From contig DAOVQV010000004.1 of NCBI GenBank assembly GCA_030628445.1, forward strand, positions 1-17,587: DNA of 17,587 bases, given 5' to 3'. The notes below the pieces were generated by a model that saw nothing but the letters and a program-made list of their open reading frames with translations, was not told the origin of the DNA and did no database searches. This DNA is from Phycisphaerae bacterium. Its GTDB lineage: Bacteria > Planctomycetota > Phycisphaerae > SM23-33. The position numbers and the translations under genes were made by a program. Every line of letters begins with the position of its first letter. Position 1 is the first letter of the stretch. This document shows, piece after piece, positions 7,991 through 13,752 of this stretch.

Positions 7991-8482
7991 CTACTGTGGG
8001 GCCTCCAAAAGGGCTGTTACGTTCATCTTGGGGATATCCGCGCGTCTCGCCGCCGTAATCACCGCAAAGACGGACCCGTAATCGACGCGCTTATCAGCGC
8101 GGATCTCGACTGCAAACCCCGGCGCCGCGGATTTGGCCTTTCGCCGCGCAAACTCGCGCTGCAGGCGAGCGGTGTCGTCCAGGTCGATCCGCACGCCGTC
8201 GATCTCGTAATGGCTCGCCGCTGCGGTCCCGTCCGTCTCGTGCGGGTCAGCGGTGCAGATAACGTTTACGATAACGCGGCTCGGCGCTTTGGGGCCCCGG
8301 ATGGCCCGGGAGCGGAGCGGGCGATGCAGTTGCAGGGGCGTGAGCGACTCGGACGCCATCTGGCTGGCGAGAATGAAGAATATGATCAACTGGAAGGTGC
8401 AGTCGATAAGCGGCGTCATGTTGAACGCCACCTCGCCCGCCCCGCCGCCGCTGCCTCGTTTGTAGACCAAACTTCTGGGCAT
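7991..8482 (-). CDS. ExbD/TolR-family protein, first copy (163 aa)
   Basis: A member of the ExbD/TolR family. A short N terminus (MPRSLVYKRG and a Gly-rich stretch) leads into NMTPLIDCTFQLIIFFIL (21-38), the family membrane helix with the key aspartate at residue 27. The periplasmic part contains EIDGVRIDL and a C-terminal beta-alpha-beta region (AVEIRADKRVDYGSVFAVI), standard for the fold. I chose ATG 8482 because GGAG lies seven bases upstream and it gives normal family length. An open extension to 8605 is Arg-rich and overlaps exbB. It lies 28 bases after exbB and one base before the second exbD, so the pair is surely co-expressed with exbB. Confidence 0.92.
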   Translation of the reverse strand: MPRSLVYKRGSGGGAGEVAFNMTPLIDCTFQLIIFFILASQMASESLTPLQLHRPLRSRAIRGPKAPSRVIVNVICTADPHETDGTAAASHYEIDGVRIDLDDTARLQREFARRKAKSAAPGFAVEIRADKRVDYGSVFAVITAARRADIPKMNVTALLEAPQ

Positions 8483-8510
8483 GGTGCGTCTCCGGCCGGA
8501 CTGTCCGCTC

Positions 8511-9158
8511 TTACATGGGCTCGCCGTACAGGGGGGCGTCCTTGGGTGGCCGCAGGATCGAGACCAGCTCCTGCGACGAGACGATCGCCTCGGAGGTAAG
8601 CTCATCGATCCGGCTGCGCATCAGCGAATAGACCGCCAACGCCGGTATCGCGATCCCCAGGCCCACCAGCGTGGTCACCAGAGCGATTCCGATGGCCCCG
8701 GCCAACTCGCCCGGTTCCGGGATCCCGCCGGCCTGGACGATCTGGAAGAACGCGTTGATCATCCCCCAGACCGTTCCCAGCAGGCCCACCATGGGAGAGA
8801 TATTCCCGATCAGGTTCAACGGCTCGATGTGCCGCAGGAGCTTGGTCGTCCGTTCCTCGGATGTCTCCTCGATGGCCCGCTCCATGGCGGCGTATCCGTG
8901 CGGCGAGTCCAGCAAGGCCGCGTGACCCACCTGGCTCAAGAGGTCCGCCCGCCCCGCCGCGAGGTCGATCGCGTCGCGATAAGGCGTGCGCTGCAGGCAC
9001 GACCGCATCTTCTCGCGCACGGCGTTGGGCAGGATGTTGGTCCGGCGAATGGCGAAGAACAGCTCGACGATCACCCCCAGCGTCACAAAGCTAAGCGCCC
9101 ACAGGATGATCCCTATGACACCGCCGCCGGGCCAGACCAAGACCTCAAAGTAATTCAT
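8511..9158 (-). CDS. MotA/TolQ/ExbB proton channel family protein (215 aa)
   Basis: The channel subunit of an ExbB-ExbD-type motor in the inner membrane. Three membrane helices are visible: about 13-35, 117-142 and 155-180. The second contains GNISPMVGLLGTVWGMINAF and the third GAIGIALVTTLVGLGIAIPALA, the family signature. Thr129 in helix 2 and Thr162/163 in helix 3 match the threonines that line the ion path in ExbB/TolQ. The cytoplasmic loop between helices 1 and 2 is of normal length. ATG 9158 has AAAGGAG eight bases upstream. The GTG at 9167 is directly against that RBS and is unlikely. It follows the VWA gene by 81 bases and precedes exbD by 28. Confidence 0.93.
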   Translation of the reverse strand: MNYFEVLVWPGGGVIGIILWALSFVTLGVIVELFFAIRRTNILPNAVREKMRSCLQRTPYRDAIDLAAGRADLLSQVGHAALLDSPHGYAAMERAIEETSEERTTKLLRHIEPLNLIGNISPMVGLLGTVWGMINAFFQIVQAGGIPEPGELAGAIGIALVTTLVGLGIAIPALAVYSLMRSRIDELTSEAIVSSQELVSILRPPKDAPLYGEPM

Positions 9159-9166
9159 GCCCGCCA

Positions 9167-9173
9167 CTCCTTT
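9167..9173 (-). promoter_or_regulatory. RBS deciding the exbB start at 9158
   Basis: AAAGGAG on the minus strand with eight bases to ATG 9158. The alternative GTG start at 9165-9167 overlaps this site and is therefore rejected. Confidence 0.65.
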
Positions 9174-9188
9174 GGCTTACGTGTTGTC

Positions 9189-9203
9189 ACAGCTCGCAGC
9201 TGT
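9189..9203. other. Small hairpin between the VWA gene and exbB
   Basis: ACAGCT (9189-9194) and AGCTGT (9198-9203) form a perfect six-base stem with a CGC loop, in the 81-base gap between VWA and exbB. No T-run follows, so it is not a normal terminator. It could be an mRNA processing or stability element that sets different levels of VWA and ExbB, or it may be chance. Confidence 0.25.
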
Positions 9204-9239
9204 CACCGCCGATCGGCCAGTCGCCTCCGCCGCCGCCCG

Positions 9240-10286
9240 TTACTGCTCAAGGGCGACGAACCTGAACCGCCCGCCGTTTTCGGCGGCGATTGACTTCATC
9301 ACTTCCTCGGCCTCGCCAGAATGATATCCGTACAAGAAGGTATTGATGTGTATCTCGCCGTTTTTGTTCCGGTCGCGAATGTATCGGGCCACGGCGGCGT
9401 TTCCGTCCAGCACCCGCCCGTCGGGCAAAGTGTATCCGCTGGATATCACGCCGGGCCCTTCGAAGGCCCCATCCGTCAGCAGATGAATCACCTTACCCCC
9501 GGGCGGGCCCGCCGCGCCGCCAAGCACCTCGAACGCCCGCCTCAGCGCCGCCAGGGCGGTAGTGGAGCCTTCCGGACAGATCTGCTGGAGAAACTCGACC
9601 GCCGCCAGCTTATTGTTCTTTGTCGCCGGGACCAACCGCTTCGGGGGATTCTCAATCGCCTCGTCCTTGGCGAACAGGATCACGTGGAAATGCTGGTCCG
9701 CTCTGAGCCGGGCGATCGAGACGAGCATCTGGTGACGGAGATTGTCGAACGTGTCGATCATGGACGCGGAACGGTCGACGACGTAGACGATGTGCCTGGC
9801 GTCGCCGCCCGTTCCAAAAAAGTCGCTGATCGGGCGTTCGGACCCCGCCGGCGTCAGGGCGAACCGCGCCATCGCCGCCACAGAACCGCCGCGCCCCAGG
9901 CCCGCCGGGGCGTCCTTGCGATCGGCGGCGGCCGGTCGGACCCGAAGCGGCGCGGGGATATCGAGCAGCGCGGGCCCTTCGCTGATCTTCGGGGGCGGCT
10001 CGTGGCCGTTGCGGCGGGGTTGGGCCAGGCCCATCGGCAGGCCCGGCCGGTCGGCGAGGTAGGCGTCGGGGACGGTGACGGGAGGGGACTGCAGCCCAGC
10101 CTTGACGACCATCACGAACGGGAGCATTGCGGTGAAGAGGCCCAGGTGGACAAGCACGCTTACCAACCACGGTAAGGAGGTCAGCACGGACAGCTTTGAT
10201 AAGACCACCCGGCGACGACGGTCCGCGACGGCGGCGGCGTCCTTGCCCATCGCCCGGTCAGGCGAATGTCGAGCCGATCCCTTCAT
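9240..10286 (-). CDS. Membrane-anchored VWA-domain protein with TonB/TolA-like S-X3-H helix (348 aa)
   Basis: A basic cytoplasmic N terminus (RRRR at 23-26) leads to one membrane helix (about 39-61), so the bulk should be periplasmic. The helix reads SVLVHLGLFTAM: Ser43 and His47 match the S-X3-H of the TonB and TolA helices that contact ExbBD/TolQR. A proline-rich linker (about 67-125) follows, then a VWA domain (about 164-348) with a complete MIDAS: DRSAS (Asp171, Ser173, Ser175), Thr242/243 in EGSTTAL and Asp272 in LLTDG. It should bind a divalent metal and a protein ligand. The start is uncertain: ATG 10286 lies 12 bases after GGAG, and TTG 10292 is spaced better. A longer frame to 10406 has no support. 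It is the first gene of the operon with exbB, exbD, exbD and the TPR gene. Confidence 0.85.
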   Translation of the reverse strand: MKGSARHSPDRAMGKDAAAVADRRRRVVLSKLSVLTSLPWLVSVLVHLGLFTAMLPFVMVVKAGLQSPPVTVPDAYLADRPGLPMGLAQPRRNGHEPPPKISEGPALLDIPAPLRVRPAAADRKDAPAGLGRGGSVAAMARFALTPAGSERPISDFFGTGGDARHIVYVVDRSASMIDTFDNLRHQMLVSIARLRADQHFHVILFAKDEAIENPPKRLVPATKNNKLAAVEFLQQICPEGSTTALAALRRAFEVLGGAAGPPGGKVIHLLTDGAFEGPGVISSGYTLPDGRVLDGNAAVARYIRDRNKNGEIHINTFLYGYHSGEAEEVMKSIAAENGGRFRFVALEQ

Positions 10287-10338
10287 CCGCAAGAGAATCT
10301 CCGTTTCGGGTCTGCTCCGCAGCGTCGGTCGGTTGTTA

Positions 10339-10367
10339 TTTGTACCGCCGGCGAGCCAAAGGAGCAA
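10339..10367 (-). promoter_or_regulatory. Possible promoter of the VWA-ExbBD operon
   Basis: TTGCTC (10362-10367), 17 bases, then TACAAA (10339-10344) on the minus strand, with 3 of 6 and 4 of 6 matches. The start would be near 10332, about 46 bases before the VWA gene. It is the best candidate I see in the gap but is weak. Confidence 0.3.
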
Positions 10368-10468
10368 CCGGTTTCGCCAAGTCGCACCGGGGCAGGGCCG
10401 ATACACAAAAGGCTTTCCCCGACGATAACCGGACAGACCGCTCGTGGATGGCCGATAAGCATAACATC

Positions 10469-10497
10469 TTGCCCGGCAAATACCGGCGTATTAGATT
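10469..10497 (+). promoter_or_regulatory. Possible promoter of tRNA-Leu
   Basis: TTGCCC (10469-10474), 17 bases, then TAGATT (10492-10497), each with 4 of 6 consensus matches. The predicted start is near 10504, ten bases before the mature tRNA 5' end, which suits a tRNA gene. The VWA promoter region lies on the opposite strand of the same gap, so the two units diverge. Confidence 0.4.
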
Positions 10498-10513
10498 ACC
10501 TTGATATACGCCT

Positions 10514-10595
10514 GCGAGGGTGGCGGAATTGGCAGACGCGCTAGGTTTAGGACCTAGTCCCGCAAGGGGTGTGGGTTCGAGTCCCACCCCTCGCA
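10514..10595 (+). tRNA. tRNA-Leu(UAG)
   Basis: An 82-base class II tRNA. Acceptor GCGAGGG pairs with CCCTCGC and the discriminator is A73. The anticodon stem is CTAGG/CCTAG with loop TTTAGGA, anticodon UAG, which reads CUN leucine codons. A variable arm (TCCCGCAAGGGGT) and T arm GTGGG-TTCGAGT-CCCAC follow. CCA is not encoded. It is the only plus-strand gene in the window. Confidence 0.95.
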
Positions 10596-10597
10596 TT

Positions 10598-10623
10598 CGG
10601 CACAGGGAGAGCCCCTGCCGTTT
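10598..10623 (+). terminator. Likely terminator of tRNA-Leu
   Basis: It begins two bases after the tRNA. CGGCA (10598-10602) pairs with TGCCG (10616-10620), with an inner GGG/CCC pair, an AGAG loop and a small bulge, and TTT follows. The T-run is short, so termination may be incomplete. Confidence 0.5.
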
Positions 10624-10668
10624 GGGATAAGCCCCAGGCAGCGGACATCTTGAAATCGCGCTGCGTTA

Positions 10669-10694
10669 CGCGGCGGGTTGGGAAACCCGCCGCG
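10669..10694 (-). terminator. Strong hairpin behind the GT2 gene, possible bidirectional terminator
   Basis: A perfect 11-base stem, CGCGGCGGGTT against AACCCGCCGCG, with a four-base loop, lies 25 bases past the GT2 stop and between convergent GT2 and tRNA-Leu. It is very stable but has no T-run on either strand, so it is an atypical terminator or an mRNA-protecting 3' hairpin. A weaker stem (GCAGCG/CGCTGC, 10638-10664) lies next to it. Confidence 0.45.
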
Positions 10695-10718
10695 CGATAC
10701 ACCGAAACGCGGAATGCT

Positions 10719-12248
10719 CTATCGTGCTTTGACCTTAACGGCGGCGGGCAGCTTGGCGCCGGGCCGGGCGTAGGTGGCATGGAGGCTCATACCCGAGACG
10801 TAGAAGAACCCGAACGCGAAGATGACGAGGAACGGGGTCGTAAAGGCCGCACGCAGGTGTATGACGCTGCCCACGGCGCAGAGCGTCACGTACAGGCCCA
10901 TCGCCAGTTCCGCAAGCGGGACCACCAGCCAGCGGAGGCGCTTCTTGGGTCTCAGTCTTAAGGCGACCAGCGGTGCGATCTTCGCGTCACCGTACTTGGG
11001 GGTGCGGATGAACTCGCTGTCTCTACCGAAGATGCCCTCTAAGATCGCCTTTGTATTCGAGACGCACAGCCCGACGCCAATGGCCATCAGAACCGGCAAG
11101 TACTTGACGGCCGTCCGCCAGTCCCCGAACAGCTCATATTGGCTGGCCACGTAGAACACCGCCGCCGACAGCGTCGCCAGCGTAAAGATGCTGATGTCGA
11201 AAACCGCACCCCAGAACGACCCGCCCTCAAGCGGGACGGTCTGCATGTAAATCGCCGGGAACATCATCCCCACCAGAAACAGCATGTACAGGTGCATCGA
11301 GAAGCAGGTCAGGTGGAAGAACGCCTCGATCTTGACCTTCAGCGGCGCCTTTGAGAGGAAGACCCGAGGAAGCAGCTTGATGGCCGTCTGGACCCCGCCC
11401 TTGGTCCAGCGGAATTGCTGCGCCTTGAATGCGTTCATCTCGGGCGGCAGCTCGGCCGGCGCGGTCAGGTCGGGCAGGAAGATGAACTTCCACCCGCGAA
11501 GCTGCGCGCGGTATGAAAGGTCCAGGTCTTCGGTCAGCGTGTCGTGCTGCCACCCTCCCGCGTCGTCGATCGCCGACCGCCGCCAAGTGCCCGCCGTGCC
11601 GTTGAAGCTCATAAAGCGGTCGCTGCGGTTGCGCGCGACGTGCTCGATGGCGAAATGACCGTCCAGCAGCATCGCCTGGGTCCGCGTGAGCAGATTGGAG
11701 TTTCGGTTGAGGTGCTCCCATCTGGTCTGGACCATCGCGACCTTGGGATTCGTGAAGTGATGAATCGACCGCATCAGTATGTCCGGGTTTGGTGTGAAGT
11801 CGGCGTCGAAGATCGTGATGAACCGGCCGGTGGCCCTGTCCAGGCCGTTGGCCAAAGCGCCGGCCTTGTATCCTGAGCGGTTGTCCCTGCGGATGTATTC
11901 GATATCGACCCCGGCCGCGCGGGCCTCCCGCACCGCCTTGCGGGCGATTTGCTCAGTCTGGTCGGTGCTGTCGTCGAGCACCTGTATCTGGAGCTTGTCG
12001 CGCGGGTAGTCGATGTGGCAGGTCTTGGTGATGATCCGCCTAGCTACGAACTGTTCGTTGTACATGGGCAACTGGACCGTCACACGCGGTAAGTCGTCGA
12101 AATGTCCGGGCGGCTTGGGCACCTTCCGGCGATTGCGATAGTACAGGATCACGAGCAGGTAGCGGTGAAACCCGTACACCGACACCATCACCAGCGCGAA
12201 GGTGTACAGGGCCATGAATACGGTTTCCGCCAGTTCGGTCCAGTCCAT
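10719..12248 (-). CDS. Processive family-2 glycosyltransferase, cellulose synthase-like membrane protein (509 aa)
   Basis: A membrane GT2 enzyme that likely moves sugars from a nucleotide-sugar onto a growing beta-linked polysaccharide and threads it across the inner membrane. A membrane helix lies near the N terminus (about 8-37). The catalytic domain has QLPMYNE (59-65), LDDSTD (91-96), FDADF (147-151, the DXD metal site), TED (239-241, catalytic base) and QQFRW (277-281), the D, DXD, TED, Q(Q/R)XRW set of processive GT2 enzymes. Four or more membrane helices follow (about 309-335, 345-370, 380-396, 440-490). The layout resembles CslA-like mannan or glucan synthases, but the sugar cannot be told from sequence. 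There is no PilZ domain and no accessory gene next to it. ATG 12248 is chosen; GTG 12260 is possible. It has its own promoter at 12317-12346. Confidence 0.9.
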   Translation of the reverse strand: MDWTELAETVFMALYTFALVMVSVYGFHRYLLVILYYRNRRKVPKPPGHFDDLPRVTVQLPMYNEQFVARRIITKTCHIDYPRDKLQIQVLDDSTDQTEQIARKAVREARAAGVDIEYIRRDNRSGYKAGALANGLDRATGRFITIFDADFTPNPDILMRSIHHFTNPKVAMVQTRWEHLNRNSNLLTRTQAMLLDGHFAIEHVARNRSDRFMSFNGTAGTWRRSAIDDAGGWQHDTLTEDLDLSYRAQLRGWKFIFLPDLTAPAELPPEMNAFKAQQFRWTKGGVQTAIKLLPRVFLSKAPLKVKIEAFFHLTCFSMHLYMLFLVGMMFPAIYMQTVPLEGGSFWGAVFDISIFTLATLSAAVFYVASQYELFGDWRTAVKYLPVLMAIGVGLCVSNTKAILEGIFGRDSEFIRTPKYGDAKIAPLVALRLRPKKRLRWLVVPLAELAMGLYVTLCAVGSVIHLRAAFTTPFLVIFAFGFFYVSGMSLHATYARPGAKLPAAVKVKAR

Positions 12249-12280
12249 CGACAGTCCCACACTCCCGTTGTTGAGAATGA

Positions 12281-12311
12281 CTCGGCCGTCTTATTCATGT
12301 GCCCGGCCGAG
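12281..12311 (-). promoter_or_regulatory. Inverted repeat/hairpin at the 5' end of the GT2 transcript
   Basis: CTCGGCCG (12281-12288) and CGGCCGAG (12304-12311) are perfect eight-base arms with a 15-base AT-rich loop. With the promoter at 12317-12346, transcription would begin about at the outer arm, so the hairpin would cap the mRNA. It could protect the 5' end or, as DNA, act as an operator overlapping the start site. Confidence 0.4.
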
Positions 12312-12316
12312 AGGTG

Positions 12317-12346
12317 ATTCTATCGGCGCCGGTGGGGGCGGGTCAA
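12317..12346 (-). promoter_or_regulatory. Promoter of the GT2 gene
   Basis: TTGACC (12341-12346), 18 bases, then TAGAAT (12317-12322) on the minus strand, each with 5 of 6 consensus matches. The start should be near 12310, giving a leader of about 62 bases. It shows that the GT2 gene is transcribed independently of the cyclophilin gene in front. Confidence 0.65.
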
Positions 12347-12360
12347 TACCGCCGGCGGGT

Positions 12361-12507
12361 CTCGTCAGTGGGTGAGACGACGAAGTGTGGCGATTGACGC
12401 TGGAACAGGCTTTTAGCCTGGCAGGGCACAGGCTTTTGCCCTGTCTGCCCGCGGGCTCCAGACCCCGTGCCACGAGCCTCGGCACGCCCTCGTCAGTGGG
12501 CAAGACC
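12361..12507. repeat. Cluster of small palindromes bounded by a 12-base direct repeat
   Basis: CTCGTCAGTGGG occurs at 12361-12372 and 12489-12500, 128 bases apart, each followed by a similar AGAC end. Between them are CAGGCT-TTT-AGCCTG (12406-12420), CAGGGCA-loop-TGCCCTG (12422-12443) that repeats the word CAGGCTTTT, and an imperfect palindrome around CGGGCTCCAGACCCCG (12453-12467). There is no coding frame. This has the look of an intergenic REP- or MITE-like element, and the hairpins could also end transcription from the cyclophilin gene. Confidence 0.5.
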
Positions 12508-12523
12508 CCCTCGCCCCGTTCGG

Positions 12524-13156
12524 TTATTCCGCCCGGCGGACGCTTTCGATGATGACAGGCTCGATAGGGACGTCATCCTTCGTGCCGATACGAGTGGTAG
12601 CGACGGAGCTGATGCGGTCGACGACATCCATGCCCTCGACGACCTTACCGAAGACGCAGTAGCCGAACCCCCGCGACGTCTCGTCGGCGTGATCCAGAAA
12701 GGCGTTATCCTTGACGTTGATGAAGAACTGAGAACTGGCGCTGTCGATCGCCGGCGTGCGGGCCATGGCCACCGTTCCGCGCAGGTTTTTAAGATCGTCG
12801 CGGGCCTCGTTGGGAATCGGCGGGTGCGCGGTCCTCTCCTGCATGTCGGGCGTGAACCCGCCGCCTTGAATCATGAAGTCGCTTATCACGCGGTGAAAGA
12901 TCGTCCCGTCGTAGAATCCCTGATCCACGTAGGTCAGGAAGTTGGCGACGGTCCCGGAGGCCTTATCCGGACAGAGCTGGATCTTGATCGGGCCCATGGA
13001 GGTTTGCATTAAAACAACGACAGCGGCGGTCTTGTCCGAATCGCTTGGATCTTGTGAGCCGCCCGAGGGGATCGGCGAGCCCGACCGACAACCCAATACG
13101 ACCAGTACCGCAAACAACAAGATTATGGCCTTGGCGAGCATCGCTGAGACGGTCAT
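12524..13156 (-). CDS. Cyclophilin-type peptidyl-prolyl cis-trans isomerase, lipoprotein (210 aa)
   Basis: Speeds cis-trans isomerisation of proline bonds, helping exported proteins to fold. The N-terminal signal (about 1-22) ends in the lipobox VLGC with Cys23, so it should be lipid-anchored outside the cytoplasm. A Ser/Pro/Asp linker runs to about residue 43. The cyclophilin domain (46-207) has IFHRVISDFMIQGG (86-99, with the catalytic Arg89) and SSQFFINV (141-148), both hallmarks. Length and motifs match bacterial single-domain cyclophilins. ATG 13156 has AGGAG eight bases upstream. It lies 71 bases behind the HIT gene, and a repeat cluster follows it. The cellular substrate is unknown. 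Confidence 0.93.
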   Translation of the reverse strand: MTVSAMLAKAIILLFAVLVVLGCRSGSPIPSGGSQDPSDSDKTAAVVVLMQTSMGPIKIQLCPDKASGTVANFLTYVDQGFYDGTIFHRVISDFMIQGGGFTPDMQERTAHPPIPNEARDDLKNLRGTVAMARTPAIDSASSQFFINVKDNAFLDHADETSRGFGYCVFGKVVEGMDVVDRISSVATTRIGTKDDVPIEPVIIESVRRAE

Positions 13157-13170
13157 TTACAGGTCTCCTG

Positions 13171-13224
13171 GGATCTTCACCCGGCGTGAGGCGATACGTT
13201 CGGTCGACCGGGGCGGGAAGATCC
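13171..13224. other. Spaced inverted repeat and palindrome between the HIT and cyclophilin genes
   Basis: GGATCTTC (13171-13178) and GAAGATCC (13217-13224) are perfect eight-base arms 38 bases apart. Between them is the ten-base palindrome CGGTCGACCG (13201-13210). It fills most of the 71-base gap in front of the cyclophilin gene and could be a hairpin or an operator. No clear promoter accompanies it. Confidence 0.35.
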
Positions 13225-13227
13225 ACG

Positions 13228-13653
13228 TTATTCGGCGAGTTGTTTTCTCATCGCCTCGGTTAGTTGCTCGGCGCGGCCTTGGGGGTAGATCCCGGCCGGC
13301 CAGTTGAAATGGAATTCATCGCCCGGGTTTCTGGGGATGATATGGAAGTGCACGTGCGGGACGACCTGGTGAGCGACGCGCCCGTTATTCTGCAGGACGT
13401 TTACGCCCTGGCAGTTCGTAACGGCCTTGACGGCGGCGACCAGGGCCGGGAGGTTTTTGAGCATTGCGGCGACCTCGTCGGGGGGGATCTGGTCCAGCGT
13501 CTCGTAGTGCCCCGCCGGGATCAGCAGGACATGGCCCTCGATAAGCGGGGCGATATCCAGAAACGCCACGCACGCATCGTCCTGGTGCACCTTGGACGCG
13601 GGAATATCACCGGCGACGATCTTGCAGAAGATGCAATTAGGATCCGTTTCCAT
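13228..13653 (-). CDS. HIT-family nucleotide hydrolase/transferase, HINT-like (141 aa)
   Basis: A histidine-triad protein, the group that hydrolyses nucleoside phosphoramidates or dinucleotides such as AMP-lysine and Ap4A. The triad HVHFHIIP lies at 100-107 (His100, His102, His104). Other family features are CIFCKIV at 7-13, LIEGHVLLIPAGHY at 37-50 and NVLQNNG at 85-91. Cys7, Cys10, His49 and His100 can form the structural zinc site of many bacterial HINT proteins. I chose ATG 13653 because the family begins just before CIFCKI; an extension to 13722 adds unmatched residues. The RBS is weak. It lies 99 bases after rplQ with no clear terminator, so it may be read through from the ribosomal string. 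Confidence 0.92.
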   Translation of the reverse strand: METDPNCIFCKIVAGDIPASKVHQDDACVAFLDIAPLIEGHVLLIPAGHYETLDQIPPDEVAAMLKNLPALVAAVKAVTNCQGVNVLQNNGRVAHQVVPHVHFHIIPRNPGDEFHFNWPAGIYPQGRAEQLTEAMRKQLAE

Positions 13654-13752
13654 ATCGTCTCTTACCGTTCCCAAGTCCGGGGTGTGTTGATCTGCTTGCG
13701 AATCCGGACCGAAGCCCCGCACCTGCCGACTTGCGATGAGGCGATGCGCCGG

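Noticed and set aside
7477..10286. Zorya-type phage defence (ZorA/ZorB are MotA/ExbB- and ExbD/MotB-like)
   Set aside because: The ExbB here is a small normal ExbB without the long ZorA tail, ExbD has no peptidoglycan-binding domain, and no ZorC, ZorD or ZorE gene is nearby.
4805..10286. Bat (VWA plus TPR) aerotolerance operon
   Set aside because: There is only one VWA gene, no MoxR ATPase and no DUF58 gene. The VWA protein has a single N-terminal helix, and ExbB and ExbD are not part of the usual Bat set.
12249..12260. GT2 start at GTG 12260
   Set aside because: GGGAG is almost touching this GTG. ATG 12248 is preferred, although its spacing of 13 is long, so the choice is not firm.
12361..12507. 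CRISPR array
   Set aside because: Only two copies of a 12-base word, no regular spacers, and palindromes of different sequence. No cas genes.
13675..13709. GTCCGG/CCGGAC stem between rplQ and the HIT gene as a terminator
   Set aside because: The loop is 23 bases, the stem six, and no T-run follows on the minus strand. Too weak to list as a terminator.
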